DNA of 64,000 bases from Diphasiastrum complanatum (lineage: Eukaryota; Streptophyta; Lycopodiopsida; Lycopodiales; Lycopodiaceae): positions 10,367,456-10,431,455 of the forward strand of contig CM055102.1 in assembly GCA_029204225.1 (NCBI GenBank), read 5' to 3'. Below the pieces are notes generated by a model. That model worked only from the letters and a program-made list of their open reading frames with translations, ran no database searches and was not told where the DNA came from. Positions 11,160 through 23,579 of the stretch are shown here, one piece after another. Position 1 is the first letter of the stretch; the number at the start of each line of letters is the position of its first letter. The translations under genes were made by a program, and so were the position numbers.

Positions 11160-12946
11160 TGAGGGGAATATTCCAAAGGTGTCTTCAAGCATTATTGATG
11201 GTAGAGTGGATGGATCTAACATTCTTGATGTTGATGAGAAGGATCCTACTTTGGATGGTGGTGATGATGGACCTTTATCAAGTCAAAAGCCAAGGAGAAC
11301 ATCAAGAGAAAGACAAGTACCTTCAAGGCTCACATATGATCAAAAGGGTAAGCAAGTAGTTTCTGGAAATTATGTTGCTTTCCTAACCTCTTTGGATGAG
11401 CCTACAAGTGTAGATCAAGCAAGAAAAAAAGAGGAGTGGATCCAAGCAATGGATCTTGAGTATCAAGCTCTTATGAAGAATGGAACATGGAGATTGGTGG
11501 AGTTGCCTAAGGACAAGAAAGCTATTGGATGCAAATGGATCTTCAAGGTGAAGAAAAACCAATATGAATCTATCAACAAGTACAAGGCAAGGCTAGTGGC
11601 AAAAGGATATGCTCAACAACAAGTGATTGACTATGATGAGACCTTTGCACCCGTGGCAAAGATGGTAAGCATTCGAGCCATCATTTCACTTGCTACACTT
11701 TATGGATGGGATCTATGGCAAATGGACATTTCAAATGCATTCTTGAATGGTGATCTTGAGGAGGAAGTGTAGATGGAGCAACCCAAGAGCTAAATTTCAT
11801 CAACAAAGCCAAATCATGTGTGTCTTCTACAAAAGAATTTGTATGGCCTTAAGCAAGCACCAAGGAGTTGGTATGCTAAGCTTAACACTTTTTTACTCTC
11901 TAAGGCTTTGTTATGAGTGAGTATGATCATTCACTTTATTATAGGTTTGCTGGAAATGATGTTACCATCTTGCTAATCTATATGGATGATATCATCTTGA
12001 GTGGTGGAGACAATCAAGATGTGGAGGATATCAAGAATGCTCTTAAGAAGGAGTTTGAGGTGCATGATCTTGGTAATTTGCATTACATTTTAGGAATAGA
12101 AGTCATTAGATCTTCTCAATCTACTTTCATTTGTCAAGAGAAGTATGCTAATTCTATTCTAGAAATATTTCATATGGTAGATGCAAAAGCTATTGATACA
12201 CCTATGGAGTCTAATGTAAGGCTAACTATAAGAGGTAATGAAAGATCCTTCGAGGACATTACTATCTATAGGAAGCTAGTTGGTTCACTCATCTATCTAA
12301 CCATTACTAGACCTGATCGAAGCTATTGTGTTGGAAGATTGAGTCAATTCATGCAAGATCCTAGTGAGGAGCATTGGAAGCTAAGAAAGCGAGTTTTGAG
12401 ATACATCATTGGAACTTTTGGCATATTGTATGAGGGAACATCACCTAATCTTTTTAAATTTTCAGATTCGGACTATGCTGGAGATGTAATGGATAGGAAA
12501 TCCATTAGTGCTTATTGTATTTTCATAGGTGATGGAGCTATATTATGGATGTCAAAGAAACAAGCCACTATCTCATTGTCATCTAGTGAGGCCGAGTACA
12601 AAGCTCTTACACATTGCACAAAGGAGATGGTATGGATCAAGAGGATGATCAAGAATCTTCACTTGCTGGACTTTCAGAGAGCCCAATCATCTTTTGTGAC
12701 AATCAATCAGCCCAAATAATGGCATCCAATCCTATCTTTCATGCTAGGAGCAAGCATACTGAGATACAATATCATTTTGTGAGGGAGCAAGTCATTGCAA
12801 AGGAGGTGGAGCTTCAACATGTGTCTTCAAGTGAATGTGTAGCTGATATCTTCACCAAAGCATTGGGAAAAGACTTGTTCATGAAGCATAGGACCTCACT
12901 TGGAGTATTATCAAAGTTTATGCTAAAACTAGTTCAAGAGGGAGTG
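11160..12946 (+). pseudogene. Ty1/copia RT-RNase H fragment (C)
   Basis: Plus-strand reading enters in the linker before RT (RERQVPSRLTYD) and continues with EEWIQAMDLEYQAL, GCKWIFKVK, YKARLVAKGYAQ, DETFAPVAKM, DISNAFLNGD, YGLKQAPRSWY, YMDD (about 11980), DLGNLHYILGIEV, TRPDRSYCVGRLSQF, RNase H SDSDYAGD, SSSEAEYKAL, CDNQSAQ and ADIFTKAL. Key catalytic residues are present, but a TAG at about 11770 and frameshifts near 11905 and 12660 split it. No integrase or gag precedes it. A polypurine tract and LTR follow directly. Confidence 0.93.
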
Positions 12947-13439
12947 TGAAAGATTCAACTAGTTTCATCACGTTTTGCAATATTTTCATATTTGGCCTAT
13001 TGAGGCCAAAACTTGTTTTAGACTTAGAGGTTGACTTTTCAAAGTTCATTAGTCTAGATTTCATTTGAATAAACACTTTTTGAAAGTGTGGGAAAGTTAG
13101 AATGCGAGTTTGAGTAGATTCAATTTGAATAAGTTGGGTACATTGAATCTAGACCCAAAATGAGTAGGGTTAGCATTTTGGTGGGAAAGCCAAGTGGTCA
13201 AATAGGGTTTGGACCTGCTATAAAAGGATGTAACTCGTGGAGAGAGCAATCTTCTCTCTTGTCTATCTCATTTCATGCTTATACATGGTTCTCTTGGGTT
13301 CTACTATCCATTGGTGCACTATCTTGGTGATTGCTTGCAATTCTATGTGTAGAATGATCTATATTTGTTATTTTGGAATCCACACATGTGAAATACATTA
13401 GCTTGCTGGTTTTGTACAGACAGCAACAGTACTTTTTCA
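12945..13439 (+). mobile_element. 3' LTR of copia fragment C
   Basis: TGTGAAAGATTC follows the purine tract CAAGAGGGAG. A TATAAAAGG box lies near 13220, and a CACACATGTG palindrome (13381-13390) sits near the 3' end. The right limit is set at a CA dinucleotide before tttcattcaag and is approximate, because no partner LTR is present in the window. Confidence 0.7.
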
Positions 13440-13544
13440 TTTCATTCAAGTTTGATCAAGTTCTATTGGCGTTTGCATCTCAATTTGTGTGTAGATGCTA
13501 ATTTTTCTACATTGGTGAGATTGGTAGTGTATTTCTCTTTCTAA

Positions 13545-14450
13545 CCAAAGATCATTCAAGTAGATTGGATCTTAAGGATCTGAAATCTTTGACAGACTTA
13601 TCTAATTTTACACCCAGGGAAGCAAACGTAAGAGAATTATTATAGCTTCTTATTTTCTTTCGAAAATGCACCACTTCCTCATCGTCTAACGCAAACAGTC
13701 TAAGTAGTTGCAAGGGTGGTGCAAGAAACAACGACAATCTAACCTTTTTCTTCATGCAGCAAAATGAGCTATTAATCTCTTGTTTTCATCTCAAAGCTTC
13801 ACAATGAACACACTTATGTTCCATTGAACCCGCATCATGACACGAAGGTGTTTTGTCACTCCATGCTATTTTAAAAAATGAAAACGACGTACGTTTGTTT
13901 CTGTTTGATGGAGCAGAAACAACTTGCATACCAATAGGTTGCTCCCGTATGCTAGGTGTAAATGGAATTGGTGTCATTAAATCACAAACACTTGCCATGC
14001 ATGTCAAATTTTCATTTACTATTGTGTGCGAATCTTATATAGAAACTGTGTCGTTGCATCCAAACGTAACAGTAGGCTCAACCAAAGAGAACTGCAAAGC
14101 TAAATTTCTTCTCTTTGCCATCCGTCTTAAAAAAAACCTACGTATCCTCTCGGACTTGCTTTCAAGTTCTGGAGTCATGTACAATTGGTTTGTACGCACA
14201 TGTTCTTGGGTAGTGAATGCTCCAATGTGACATTGGTGCCAACACATTGATCTTTGTTTTCGCAACAATAACAACTTCTGAAACACTGCCACCTCTATCC
14301 GAATGCAAAGCTCTTCTCTTGGCTTGTGTCCTTTGGTTTAATCTTGCTCTTTTTTTGGGCACCGTTTCATTCTCTGGAGTCTTGTACGATAAATTATTGC
14401 ATACACACTCCGGAGTAATATTGCTTACAATGTTTTTATCCGCTATCTAA
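13545..14450 (-). pseudogene. Helitron Rep/helicase N-terminal fragment
   Basis: Minus-strand frames hold the block that precedes the Rep domain in plant Helitron proteins: HKCVHCEAL, then KQE, SFCC, KVRLSLFLAPPLQLLRLF, and VHFRKKIRSYNNSLTFASLG. Family members have C-x2-C, a WxxE segment, a CC..GKV.LP pattern and IR.YN..F.F.S.G. Here a TGA stop stands where the tryptophan is expected. The N-terminal part (14035-14450) holds two diverged copies of a basic repeat (TPE ... R ... AKRR-L) in different frames, so a frameshift lies between them. Helitrons move by rolling-circle replication. The Rep motifs and helicase are absent; the piece stops near 13545. Confidence 0.75.
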
Positions 14451-14838
14451 CCACACTATGTATGTAGAAAAACATAGTTACACGCTACATGCATCCAAAA
14501 CACAAACAACAAATTATTATCCATGCATCCATGATCCAATCAAAATGACTTAAACCGTTTGCAAAACAAACAATTATATATTTATGGCACTCTTTATGCA
14601 TATTTGTATATACATGGTGGGCCTTTAACAAAATTGTATTTCAGAATCCGAATCCTTCATACACAGAGTGATTGTTGTCTACGGCAAAAGTGTGGAACCT
14701 CAATCCACTACATCATAAACACACCTGTCCTCTAAGTACTGAGCAAAAATAAATATTGTCCATGTTGTGTATGTAGAAAGACAGAGTTACAACAGTTACA
14801 CGCTCCATTCATCCAAAACATAAACAACAAATTATTAT
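14451..14838. repeat. direct repeat pair of about 75 bp
   Basis: A segment containing tatgtagaaa, gttacacgct, catccaaaac and caacaaattattat occurs at 14451-14523 and again at 14762-14838. To the right, 14838-15110 is full of imperfect copies of a short motif (gtttcgagtgtcgcgacaa). No gene was seen in the spacer. Confidence 0.8.
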
Positions 14839-15074
14839 CAGTTTCGAGTGTCGCAACAGTTTCAAGTGTCGCGACAATTTTGAGTGTCGAGGGTCGAGTT
14901 CATGACAATTACTCGACAATTTCAAAGCAACAATCTTGAGTGTCGCGATAGTTTCACGACAATGTCGAATTTTGAGTGATGGGGAATTGCACTCGTTGAA
15001 ATTCAAAAGGCAAATATGAATTAGTGTCTTGTTCGCGACAGTTTTGTGACAATTTAAAGACTCAAGTTTCGCTA

Positions 15075-16246
15075 CAGTTTCTAGTTTCGGGACAATTTAT
15101 TGTTCGCGATTACTGCAAATGATGAAGAGTGTAGGATAGATGGTGTTGGCACCATCTCTTTGTGTCTAGAATCCTCAAAATGCATGGATCTAGAAAATGT
15201 CCTTTATGTAACATCAATCACCAAGAATATGCTTAGTGTTGGTCTACTCTTATAAAGTGGTTTGGATGTCCACTTTAAGCATGGTGTTTGCTTCATCTTG
15301 AAGAATGATGTTTGCATTGCAAAGGGATTTAAACATGGAAGATTGTTTAAGTTGGAAGCTAGTGTTGCTTTTGAAAGAATGAGCTTGGCAAAGGAGGAGA
15401 TCTTGGCAAAGTGTGATCTTGCTTGCATTGAGGAGGAGCATCAAAAGGAGGAAGATCTTGAGGATCAACCTCAAAGCATGAGAGTTCCAAGGGAGTCCTC
15501 AATGACAATGGTTGAGTCATCAAATTGCATGCAAATTGTCCATTCAAGTGTGCATCTTGCAAGGGTGGTCAGCATTGGAGAGTCTACTATCTTTGAATAC
15601 TTTTTGGAAAGTAGTAGTAGACATGAGGTGACTTGTTTCTTACCTTTAAGATTCATGGTGTTTATTACTTTGTATGACAAGACAATGAAATGGGATGCTT
15701 TGAAATCTACATTTGTTGTTGATAAAGCAATTTCATTGGATAGCTATTTTTGTAATAGTTTGAATAGAGTCATAAAAGATAAAACATCATTTGCTTTGGA
15801 AATCCTTTGTGTCCACATGCTTTGTGCATGATCATTCCAATGTAAGGACCAGAGATTATCCTATTTCAATGATAGGAATAATGGTAGTGTTTTGCTCTTC
15901 AAGTAGAGATTGTAGAATCTACTTGTTTTCAACCAAAGAATTTGTCAATGGTGGAAATGTGATCTTTCAAGAGTGGAAGATTTGTAAACTTGAAGAAGCA
16001 CATTTGGATCAACACCTTATTCAATTCATTGATGCTTTGGAGTCAAGTCAAGTGGAGGAGCAAGCTCAAGACCCGAGGACTCCAAGAAGAACCATGAGTA
16101 TCAAGATGGAGCCATCTAGGCTCAATCATATGGATCAAGCAAGGCAAGTTGTCTTTGGCAACAATATGTATGCACTTAATAGTTTTATTGATGTATCTTC
16201 AAGTGCACAAAATGCCTTGGAATTCATGGCTTGGCGTGATGTATAA
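15075..16246 (+). pseudogene. internally deleted Ty1/copia polyprotein
   Basis: The first part reads GVGTISLCLESSKCMDLENV then LYVTSITKNMLSVGLL, the protease-end/GAG-pre-integrase block of copia. It continues open to 15831 with residues I cannot place. A second frame (15791-16246) ends with QARQVVFGNNMYALNSFID and AWRDV, similar to the linker just before RT in element C. Integrase core, RT and RNase H are all absent, yet a polypurine tract and LTR follow at 16458, so this is a deletion derivative. The middle of the first frame (a Q/E-rich, HQKEEDLEDQ stretch) may be unrelated sequence. Confidence 0.65.
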
Positions 16247-16457
16247 TTTTTGAAGTGTGCTACATGTATATAGACACATTTGTTGAACATCTTGTAAGGG
16301 ATCCTTTAAGAGGTGGTGAAAGATCGTTCATGGACATCATTCTCTATTGGAGTCTCAAAAGTTCCTTGTTTGTAGCTGGATTTTTTAGACACTTCTAAAA
16401 GCATTCATTCATCTAGAAAGAGAGTTGTAAATAGATCAAGCTAAATTTGAGGAGGAG

Positions 16458-17185
16458 TGTGAAGAATTGCCAAAAATTGGCAAATCTAGCTTGATAAAAA
16501 ATTGGCAAATCTAGCTTGATCAAAAACCATGTAGTATAATGTAAATTTTGTACATAAGTGGATTCCACACATGTGAGGCCAAGATGCCACATGGCAATCC
16601 ACTCCTAATGTAGGTTAGGTCAAGTCCACAGAATTGGTCATGTCATTTTGGTAGTGATTCGTAGTTTATAGGACCTAAATCCTAGATTTAAGGTGAAAAT
16701 TTGACCAACTAGCTATCTACCAAGCATGACTCTAGGAAATAGACTAGCGTTTCATTTTAGGTCAAGGAGAGTGAGTTAACTTCCTTATTACATGTTGGAA
16801 ATCCACCTAACTTCAAGAAGGAAGTCGAATTTGCTATGTATTCCCTCTCTCCATAGTGAGAAGATAGAAAATTTTTGGAGCTCATTGGCAATCTCAAGCT
16901 AGTTCACTATGTACATTGAGTTTTTGTGATCCAAATGCAACCAGATAAATTTCTACTTGTTTCTCAGGTTGAAGGCCATACTACAGCCTATAGTACACAT
17001 GTGTGGGCTTGGATTTCAATGTTGATCAATGCTTTTGATTGTTAATGCTTGTTGTTTGTCAAACTGCCAATCTAGATCAACTTTTTGATGACTAGTTTTT
17101 TGATAGATTGTTAAGCAAACATCCGATCACTCTTGTGAATCTTTTGTAGATCCATTTATGGTCCTAAAGTACAGTACTTTCACAC
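16458..17185 (+). mobile_element. copia-type LTR (A copy)
   Basis: TTTGAGGAGGAG then TGTGAAGAATTGCC marks a polypurine tract and LTR start. CACACATGTG lies at 16566-16575. An early subrepeat (attggcaaatctagcttgat) occurs twice. The segment 16458-16945 reappears in reverse orientation at about 19616-20034. The 3' limit near gtacagtactttcaca is approximate. Confidence 0.7.
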
Positions 17186-17599
17186 ACATTTCCTTCAAAT
17201 GACCTTTAAGTATCAATTTATGATCCGTCAATCATAAACATTTAGAATCTTATGATTCAGCAATCATAATTCTCAGGATTCTAAAACTATACTTAATCAC
17301 TAAAAGATATTGGAGTATATGTACAACATACAACTCAGGAAATATAAAAATCACTCTGAAATCTTTTCCACAAGGAAAATCACTAGATTCCAAAGATATT
17401 CTTTCAAACCGATTCTTAATCAAATTATGAGTTCCAAATTCAACAATCAACCAAGTAATAAAAGACTATTATAACATTCATCTTTAACAATATAAACTTT
17501 ATACAATCTCCTAGAACATCATCTAGAGATTACAAAGTTCTGCTGAATTTCCAAAATTCAGTTTGACATTCTTGGAACCATTAGGATCCGGTATCCAAT

Positions 17600-17800
17600 T
17601 GAGCTCACTGGGATACTATCACTAATGAATAAAGTCTATTTCTCAACTGAGAAATACTCATCCAAGAAATCAGTATCCATGCACCAACTGTACATGGACG
17701 AGGTTTCTCGTCCGTACAGGGGTCAATGCCTAGTGGTATTCTTAGATGATATTGTCATCTACTGTGAAAACTTCTGGAAACAGAGAATTCAATAGTTGGA
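17600..17800 (+). pseudogene. Ty3/gypsy reverse transcriptase scrap
   Basis: A short open run reads LYMDEVSRPYRGQ then LVVFLDDIVIYCENF. This matches the gypsy RT active-site block, in which FLDD is the catalytic motif and I-Y-S/C-x-N follows. The homology is limited to about 35 residues near 17690-17785, and flanking frames are closed. It is probably the remnant of an old element interrupted by later insertions. Confidence 0.65.
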
Positions 17801-18599
17801 GATATCTTTCTGGATAATGGTTGAAGATTGGGCCCTATATTGGATATAGGATGGTCAGATAGTCTTTTTGATTTTTTGATGGTCGGATCTAAAAGCAAAG
17901 GACTTTCTTGGAGAGAAAACTAGTGGTATGGGACATCAGTGATTTCAAAGAGAAAATTCTTGTGTGAGAATGATCTGTAGGACAGTGGTTAGTATTTACA
18001 TTAATAGTAATGCTAACAATTGAAACCATTGGTAAGGCCTATTTAGGGTATTTGGAGAGGTTATGAGATATAGATCCGGATCCCTCAATGGTATCTCATA
18101 AATTCCAAATCGGAAACCCTTAAAAGCTATTTCTCTTTTAATTTTAAACCTCTACTCTTTAGAAATTTCTTATATACGAGACAATTGGATTGAGATTCAT
18201 ATAATTCCTTCTAGTGTAGAACTAGGGTCTGAAGGACTGTTTAAGTTATATGAATTCATGCTTTCATTTCAGGTATGTGAATATAGCTCAGAATTGATTG
18301 ATGTTTCGATTGATTAAGTGGAATTTAGACTTCTTGAACCCAATTGATTATCTCCATTAGATAGTTGATTATTGAGAGTAATGTTTATATCACTCGGGAT
18401 AAAAAATACAATGATTTTAAGGAAAAAGTTCGGTTTGTAATAGTATTGAATACTCATTACTGACTTTTTCAAATCTTTGATATCTTATACGCTATCTCCT
18501 GAGAACTTTGTAGTCGAAATTATGGAATTTCTTTAAAAGGGGGAGAAGAAAATGATAGGAATAAGACTTTCATGGGATCACCCAGTTGCATAGATTTCT

Positions 18600-19045
18600 T
18601 TTGTGGAATCCAATTTGTGTGCAAACTTTAACAAGTATCTGAAAAGCTTTAGTTTGCCCAATCTTAAAGATCAAAATCATTACTATCTGGTTCTTGCCTG
18701 GAGAAAAATTACCATGAAGAATAGTATATTACTGCCAATCCTAAATCCATGGATCCAATCACATAGACATAACAGTTAGGATAATAAAATTATTCTTCAA
18801 AGATTCTCCTGGTTAAGTCAGGAGAATAGGTAACTCCATTCTTAGTTGTCGATTTAGATAGATTCACAAAATCTTCTTACCAAATCAACCATTGCTTAGA
18901 TTGCATCAAAATTTTTGCAAAGATTTTAAAAGGTTCGGGCTATGTAACCAAAAATCCATTACAAATAGCCATGCATTCGACCAAATGCACCAACCCCTTT
19001 ACAAAAATTATGTAATCAATGCAACACATGGTTACAGACATGCAC
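18600..19045 (+). repeat. inverted-repeat arm B
   Basis: Three blocks (18611-18680, 18690-18810, 18888-19040) match, in reverse order and strand, blocks at about 21402-21333, 21238-21118 and 21070-20915. Shared strings include aaagctttagtttgcc, ccatggatc and caaatgcaccaa. The arms are diverged. An element with this sequence probably inserted or duplicated in inverse orientation. Confidence 0.75.
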
Positions 19046-19228
19046 AACTCAGTGAACTAACTGAGACATGCAATCAACAAGGATTGCCATGCAACCAAAG
19101 AAAAGCAAGAAGTAAAAAACCTCATGCCAAGCCAATAAAGGCCTCTCAAATACCTAACATCAAAAGTTAGGTATTGTGCCATTCCAGCCGCCATCTCCCC
19201 AAAAAGGGAGGCAGCCCTGCCGCGACCT

Positions 19229-19230
<2 letters not shown>

Positions 19231-19274
<44 letters not shown>
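19231..19274. repeat. (AG)n microsatellite
   Basis: About 22 AG units. Just upstream, 19150-19174 is a perfect 9-bp stem hairpin (ATACCTAAC, 7-nt loop, GTTAGGTAT). A short frame through the AG run codes only Arg-Glu repeats and is not a gene. Confidence 0.95.
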
Positions 19275-19276
<2 letters not shown>

Positions 19277-19562
19277 AGAGAGAGTTATCATCATGCAGGA
19301 AGAGAATGGGATCTATGATCACCTCAATCTGCACCAGCGCACTTCTCAACTCCATCCTCATGACTTACAGGGAATTGAATGCATCCAACTGCGCCCAGGC
19401 CTGGCCTTCAATCCAATGAATTCTGCTCACACTCCATTACAGATGCTTCTACACCTCCTACAACATAGTAGGGGAGCGTGCAACCAGCAAAATTCAAAAA
19501 TGAAAAGAACGATATCTTAGATTGGTACGATCATATTGATGTTCTTGCCAAACACCTGAGCC

Positions 19563-20034
19563 CACACGTGTGTAATACCGACTGTATTACGACCTTTAAG
19601 CTGACAAGTAGTAATTGATATGGTTGCATTTGGATCACAAAAACTCAATGTACATAGTGAACTAGCTTGAGATTGCCAATGAGCTCCAAAAATATTCTAT
19701 CTTCTCACTATGCAGAGATGAAACTACATAGTAGAAGTGTCTCCTTTGCTAAAGTTAGGTGAAATCCAGCATGTAATAAGGTAGTTAACATAGATTCCTT
19801 GCCCTAGTGTGTAACCTAAGTCTATTTCCTAGAGTTATGCCAAGTAGGTACATGGTTGGTCAAAATCCCACACAATTTTAGGTGTAGGTACTCATATAAG
19901 CTAGGAATCACTACCAAATGGACTTGACCAACTCTCTAAATTCAACCCAGTCTTTATTAGGAGTGAAACCCAATTATACACAATATTTACAATGTCCTAC
20001 ATAGCTAGATTTGCCAAATTAAGCTATTTTTCAA
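19563..20034 (-). mobile_element. copia-type LTR, inverted copy (A')
   Basis: On minus, TTTGAGGAG precedes TTGAAAAATAGC, and the following 420 bp align with the LTR at 16458-16945. Both hold gagctcattggcaatctcaa and cactatgtacattgagtttt. CACACGTGTG (19563-19572) stands at its far end. No RNase H is visible upstream on minus, so this is a solo or truncated LTR. Confidence 0.75.
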
Positions 20035-20909
20035 CTCCTCAAATCTAGCCTTGGAAACAATAATGTATCTATATACAATTCTAAGACTTGATCTTAACAT
20101 CAAAAATAAATCATATTCAGGTTTAGAAGATGACTAATCACACTCTAACTGGTAGAAGAGTGGGTGACTGTGAGGCTGTTGGACGCTTTTTCATAAAAGA
20201 GGTTACTCTGGATGAAGTGTGTGGAGGAAACCTGTGATTGTCCTTGATTAGTTGATCGGTTGACTGGCAGAGTAGTTGTGGATAGGTTGGATTCCTGTTT
20301 GAAACAGTTGTGAAGCTGTTGAATCCATTCTTGTCATTGAATAGCTATAATCTGCAATGGATTATGTGTTGGTATCGTAATGATGGCAATTGGAGGGGTG
20401 CGCCTCCCTTCACTTGTTGAAGGAGTGATGTTCTCAGAATGGAACTTCTGATTGAATTGAGCTGTGGTTGGTGGACTCGATGGCAGCTAGCAAACTGTTC
20501 GGATTTGTGGAGAGCGTTGGTAGCTGGCCGATTCGAACCAAGGGATGGTGCGAACTGTGCCTGGACCATGGTTGATGCGTGGTCTTGAATCTCATTCCTT
20601 CTCCCTCTAAAGTGAGGCCGCCGCAAGTGCTGTAGAGAGCTGAACAGCCATCGCGACCCAAATCTGCCATGGAAACGGCTGTCATGCCTGGGGGATTGTG
20701 TGAAACCCTTAGGGTTTTTGTGAGAACCAATCTTATTTAACTTTGCATGAGGTTATTGGGCATGTATTTGGTTTTACATGGGCTTTGGGCTTTATTGAAG
20801 TTTTTGATAATTTTTTTCTTTCTTTATCAAGAGTGAATCACATGCTTGTTGAGAAGGGGCATGACCATTTTTTTTTTGTGGTTGCAAGTGTATCAATTAG
20901 TTCACTGAA

Positions 20910-21402
20910 GTTGTGCTAGACAGTAGCCTTGTGATTGCATTGTTTTCAAGGTTTTTGCAAAGGGGTTTGGTGCATTTGTGTGCATGCATAACTTTTCGTA
21001 ACAATTTTAATGCTACGCAACCCGGTTTTTGGATGTCTTTGCAAAAAATTAAAACAATGGTCGAATTGAGAACGGAATTTTTGTGTTTCTATTTGAATCG
21101 ACAGTTGAGAATGGAGTTATTAAACAAAAGAATGTTTGGAGAATAATTTTATTATCCTAACTGCAATGTCTATGTGATTGATCCATGGATTTAGGATTGG
21201 CAATAAAATAATATTCTTCATGGTAATTTTTTCTCCAGGCAAGTGCCCTATTAATGGAAATTTTATTTTTTTGGTACTGTGTCCCTGTAAAATGAGTTAA
21301 ATGGTGTTTTTGGTTCTTCCTTTTGGACTCGGTGGAGCACCGTTAGGCTTATCCTAAATGATTTTGATCTAGGCAAACTAAAGCTTTTGAGATACGTGTT
21401 AA
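20910..21402 (-). repeat. inverted-repeat arm B'
   Basis: Reverse-complement partner of arm B at 18600-19045, collinear over three blocks. Between A' and this arm (20345-20730) two overlapping minus-strand frames of 93 and 98 codons are open, but I recognise no domain in them. Confidence 0.75.
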
Positions 21403-22248
21403 AGTGAATAAATGGAATAATAATCATAATATTTGGAGGTAGTTCTACATTCGATAAAAAAAACAAGTGTGTTGAATATCGTAAAAGAGTATCCGGATCC
21501 AGATTTTATGGATTTTCCATTAGGTTCAGACAACTTTAACGAAGTAATACTTAAGCTAAGGATGTCAAAAAGGTAGCAATCTAGCATTTACTTGTGTCAA
21601 GGCAGTTTTCGGGGCCTTCGCTAACGAATTTTTACCAAAAAATCTAAGGGAGGAAGAAAATGAGACACCTGAGTAGGTAAATGTGGTTGTGTTATGTAAT
21701 TTAGATTGTAAATAATCCCTGTAAGAAAATTGCATAGCATCGGTTTATTGAATTCATTAAGTTGAATTTATATCAAATATCTATAGGACCAGGAATTGAC
21801 CCCTATTTGTTATTGGAAATTGTGACATGGAACAAAAATGATACTTGGTTCACATTTGTACTGTAAAGAGCCTTATTCCTAAGAGTTGGAACTCTCATTT
21901 GAAACATGCTTTTAAGCACCAAGTAAAACACAAGAAGCAGTCATGCTCAACGTTCATGCTTTTGGAGCCTTTAGTCAAAAACCATAGAACAATAGGTTTG
22001 GCATTAGTCTTTGATGCAACAACGCACATCAAAATTTTCCAACCCACAATAGGGGTACAACAATAATATTTACATGTAGCTCTTTCATCAGTTTTTGCTC
22101 CTATAATGCATACTAGTACTTGTAGGAATATCATGTATGAGTAAAGAATATTACAACTATATAAAGATCTTGTCAAAAGCATAAATTTGAATGAAATTTG
22201 GAATGCAGGCACCCACCTATACGCGCGCGCACGCACACACATACACAC

Positions 22249-22250
<2 letters not shown>

Positions 22251-22317
<67 letters not shown>

Positions 22318-22457
22318 GCTGAATTCTTGAGGCATTCACATATAAGACTCTAGCCAAGACTTGGTCAGAACATCCTATTACAAATCATTGAATGCAATAC
22401 TAAAGAGTATTGGATTACTTCAAATATATCTTAACTCATGTCATGCACATCCCTAGT
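22251..22457. repeat. (CT)32 with attached dispersed repeat
   Basis: A CT tract at 22251-22314 is followed by about 140 bp (gaattcttgaggcattcaca to ccctagt) that recurs at 40433-40570, also directly after a CT tract. The homology ends near cctagt in both. The microsatellite forms one edge of the shared unit. Confidence 0.9.
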
Positions 22458-22477
22458 GATGAAAATCCAGCAAATTG

Positions 22478-23309
22478 ACACGTGTGGGGAACCACACAAA
22501 AAGTGTGAATGATCTTTACCATGCTTTATGGTGGCACACAGATCACCTATAGAGCAATCCTGCAATTTACCAACAAATCTGAGGCTAGAGCACAATCTAG
22601 AATGCTACAGATCAAAGCTACATTAATTTCTCACAAATAGGGAAAGTACACAAGCAAGATCATGTATGAAGAAGACACAAAATCTGAGTTAGAGAGAGAA
22701 TACAATTTCAAACAACATTGAATGAGATCCAAATTTGACATTATGACATTAGAAATGCTTGATTCTTCATTAGGAATGAATGAGAACCATATGTACATAT
22801 ATAGGAGAGCCAAAATTCGTGGTACTTCTTGCATTCAATGCATTTCCTACACCTATTCAAGTGCAAACTACTATTATCTTGACACCTAACTGCTTGCATG
22901 CACAGATTGCACCTAACTTCTACCTACTTTCTCCAAATGTCAAATTCTCAACTATGAACCTACAAAACTACATGCATGTGTCCATTAAAGTATTTGCATG
23001 TCTTGCATGTCTCAATGTAAACTTAGGACACAATGGTTTTGATGTGGCTCGAGCTCCAACGAGTCCATATTTGTCCAATTCCCTGTGAAATTCTACATGC
23101 ATGTCAATCTAGATGTTGTTGCATGTCATACTAGACCAACTAGACTTTATGCATGTCATTGGAACTTGATCTACCTAACCCAAACTCGCCCTATTCTACA
23201 AGGATATGTGCTCAATTCACATACCTTGGATATGTACAAAGTATTTACATGGGTAGGACCCCCCAAACATCAACAAACATAAGATAGATATGTTTTACAA
23301 TTTTTAACA
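22478..23309 (-). mobile_element. copia-type LTR, minus strand
   Basis: On minus, AAGGAGGAG precedes TGTTAAAAATTGTAAAAC at 23309. ACACGTGTG (22478-22486) marks the other end. It resembles the LTR at 33548-34228: both open with tgtggggaa on plus, followed by aagtgtgaatgatctt. No RNase H lies upstream on minus. Confidence 0.65.
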
Positions 23310-23579
23310 CTCCTCCTTAAAATATATCTATCTGATGTTGATGAAGATCCTTTGTGTGTGTGGACTTTTTGCTTTGCATTTGAAGTGAAGATGAACAAAG
23401 AATCCATCATAGCAGCACGCTTACCAAATCCACGATAAGGTCTCTTTGATAGAAATCTTTTCCAAATACCTTTGAAAAAATTTCCACCAATTTGCCACTA
23501 AGTTAACATGCCTCCTCCATGCCTGATGTAGATCCTGGGTTTGCAAAGTTCCTTTGCATGAAGAGGGCTGTATAAGAAT

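Noticed and set aside
21895-22335. 146-codon minus frame with an Arg-Glu repeat
   Set aside because: It is the translation of the CT microsatellite plus flanking repeat; there is no domain outside the run. The same holds for frames at 26091-26279, 40249-40470 and 19176-19520.
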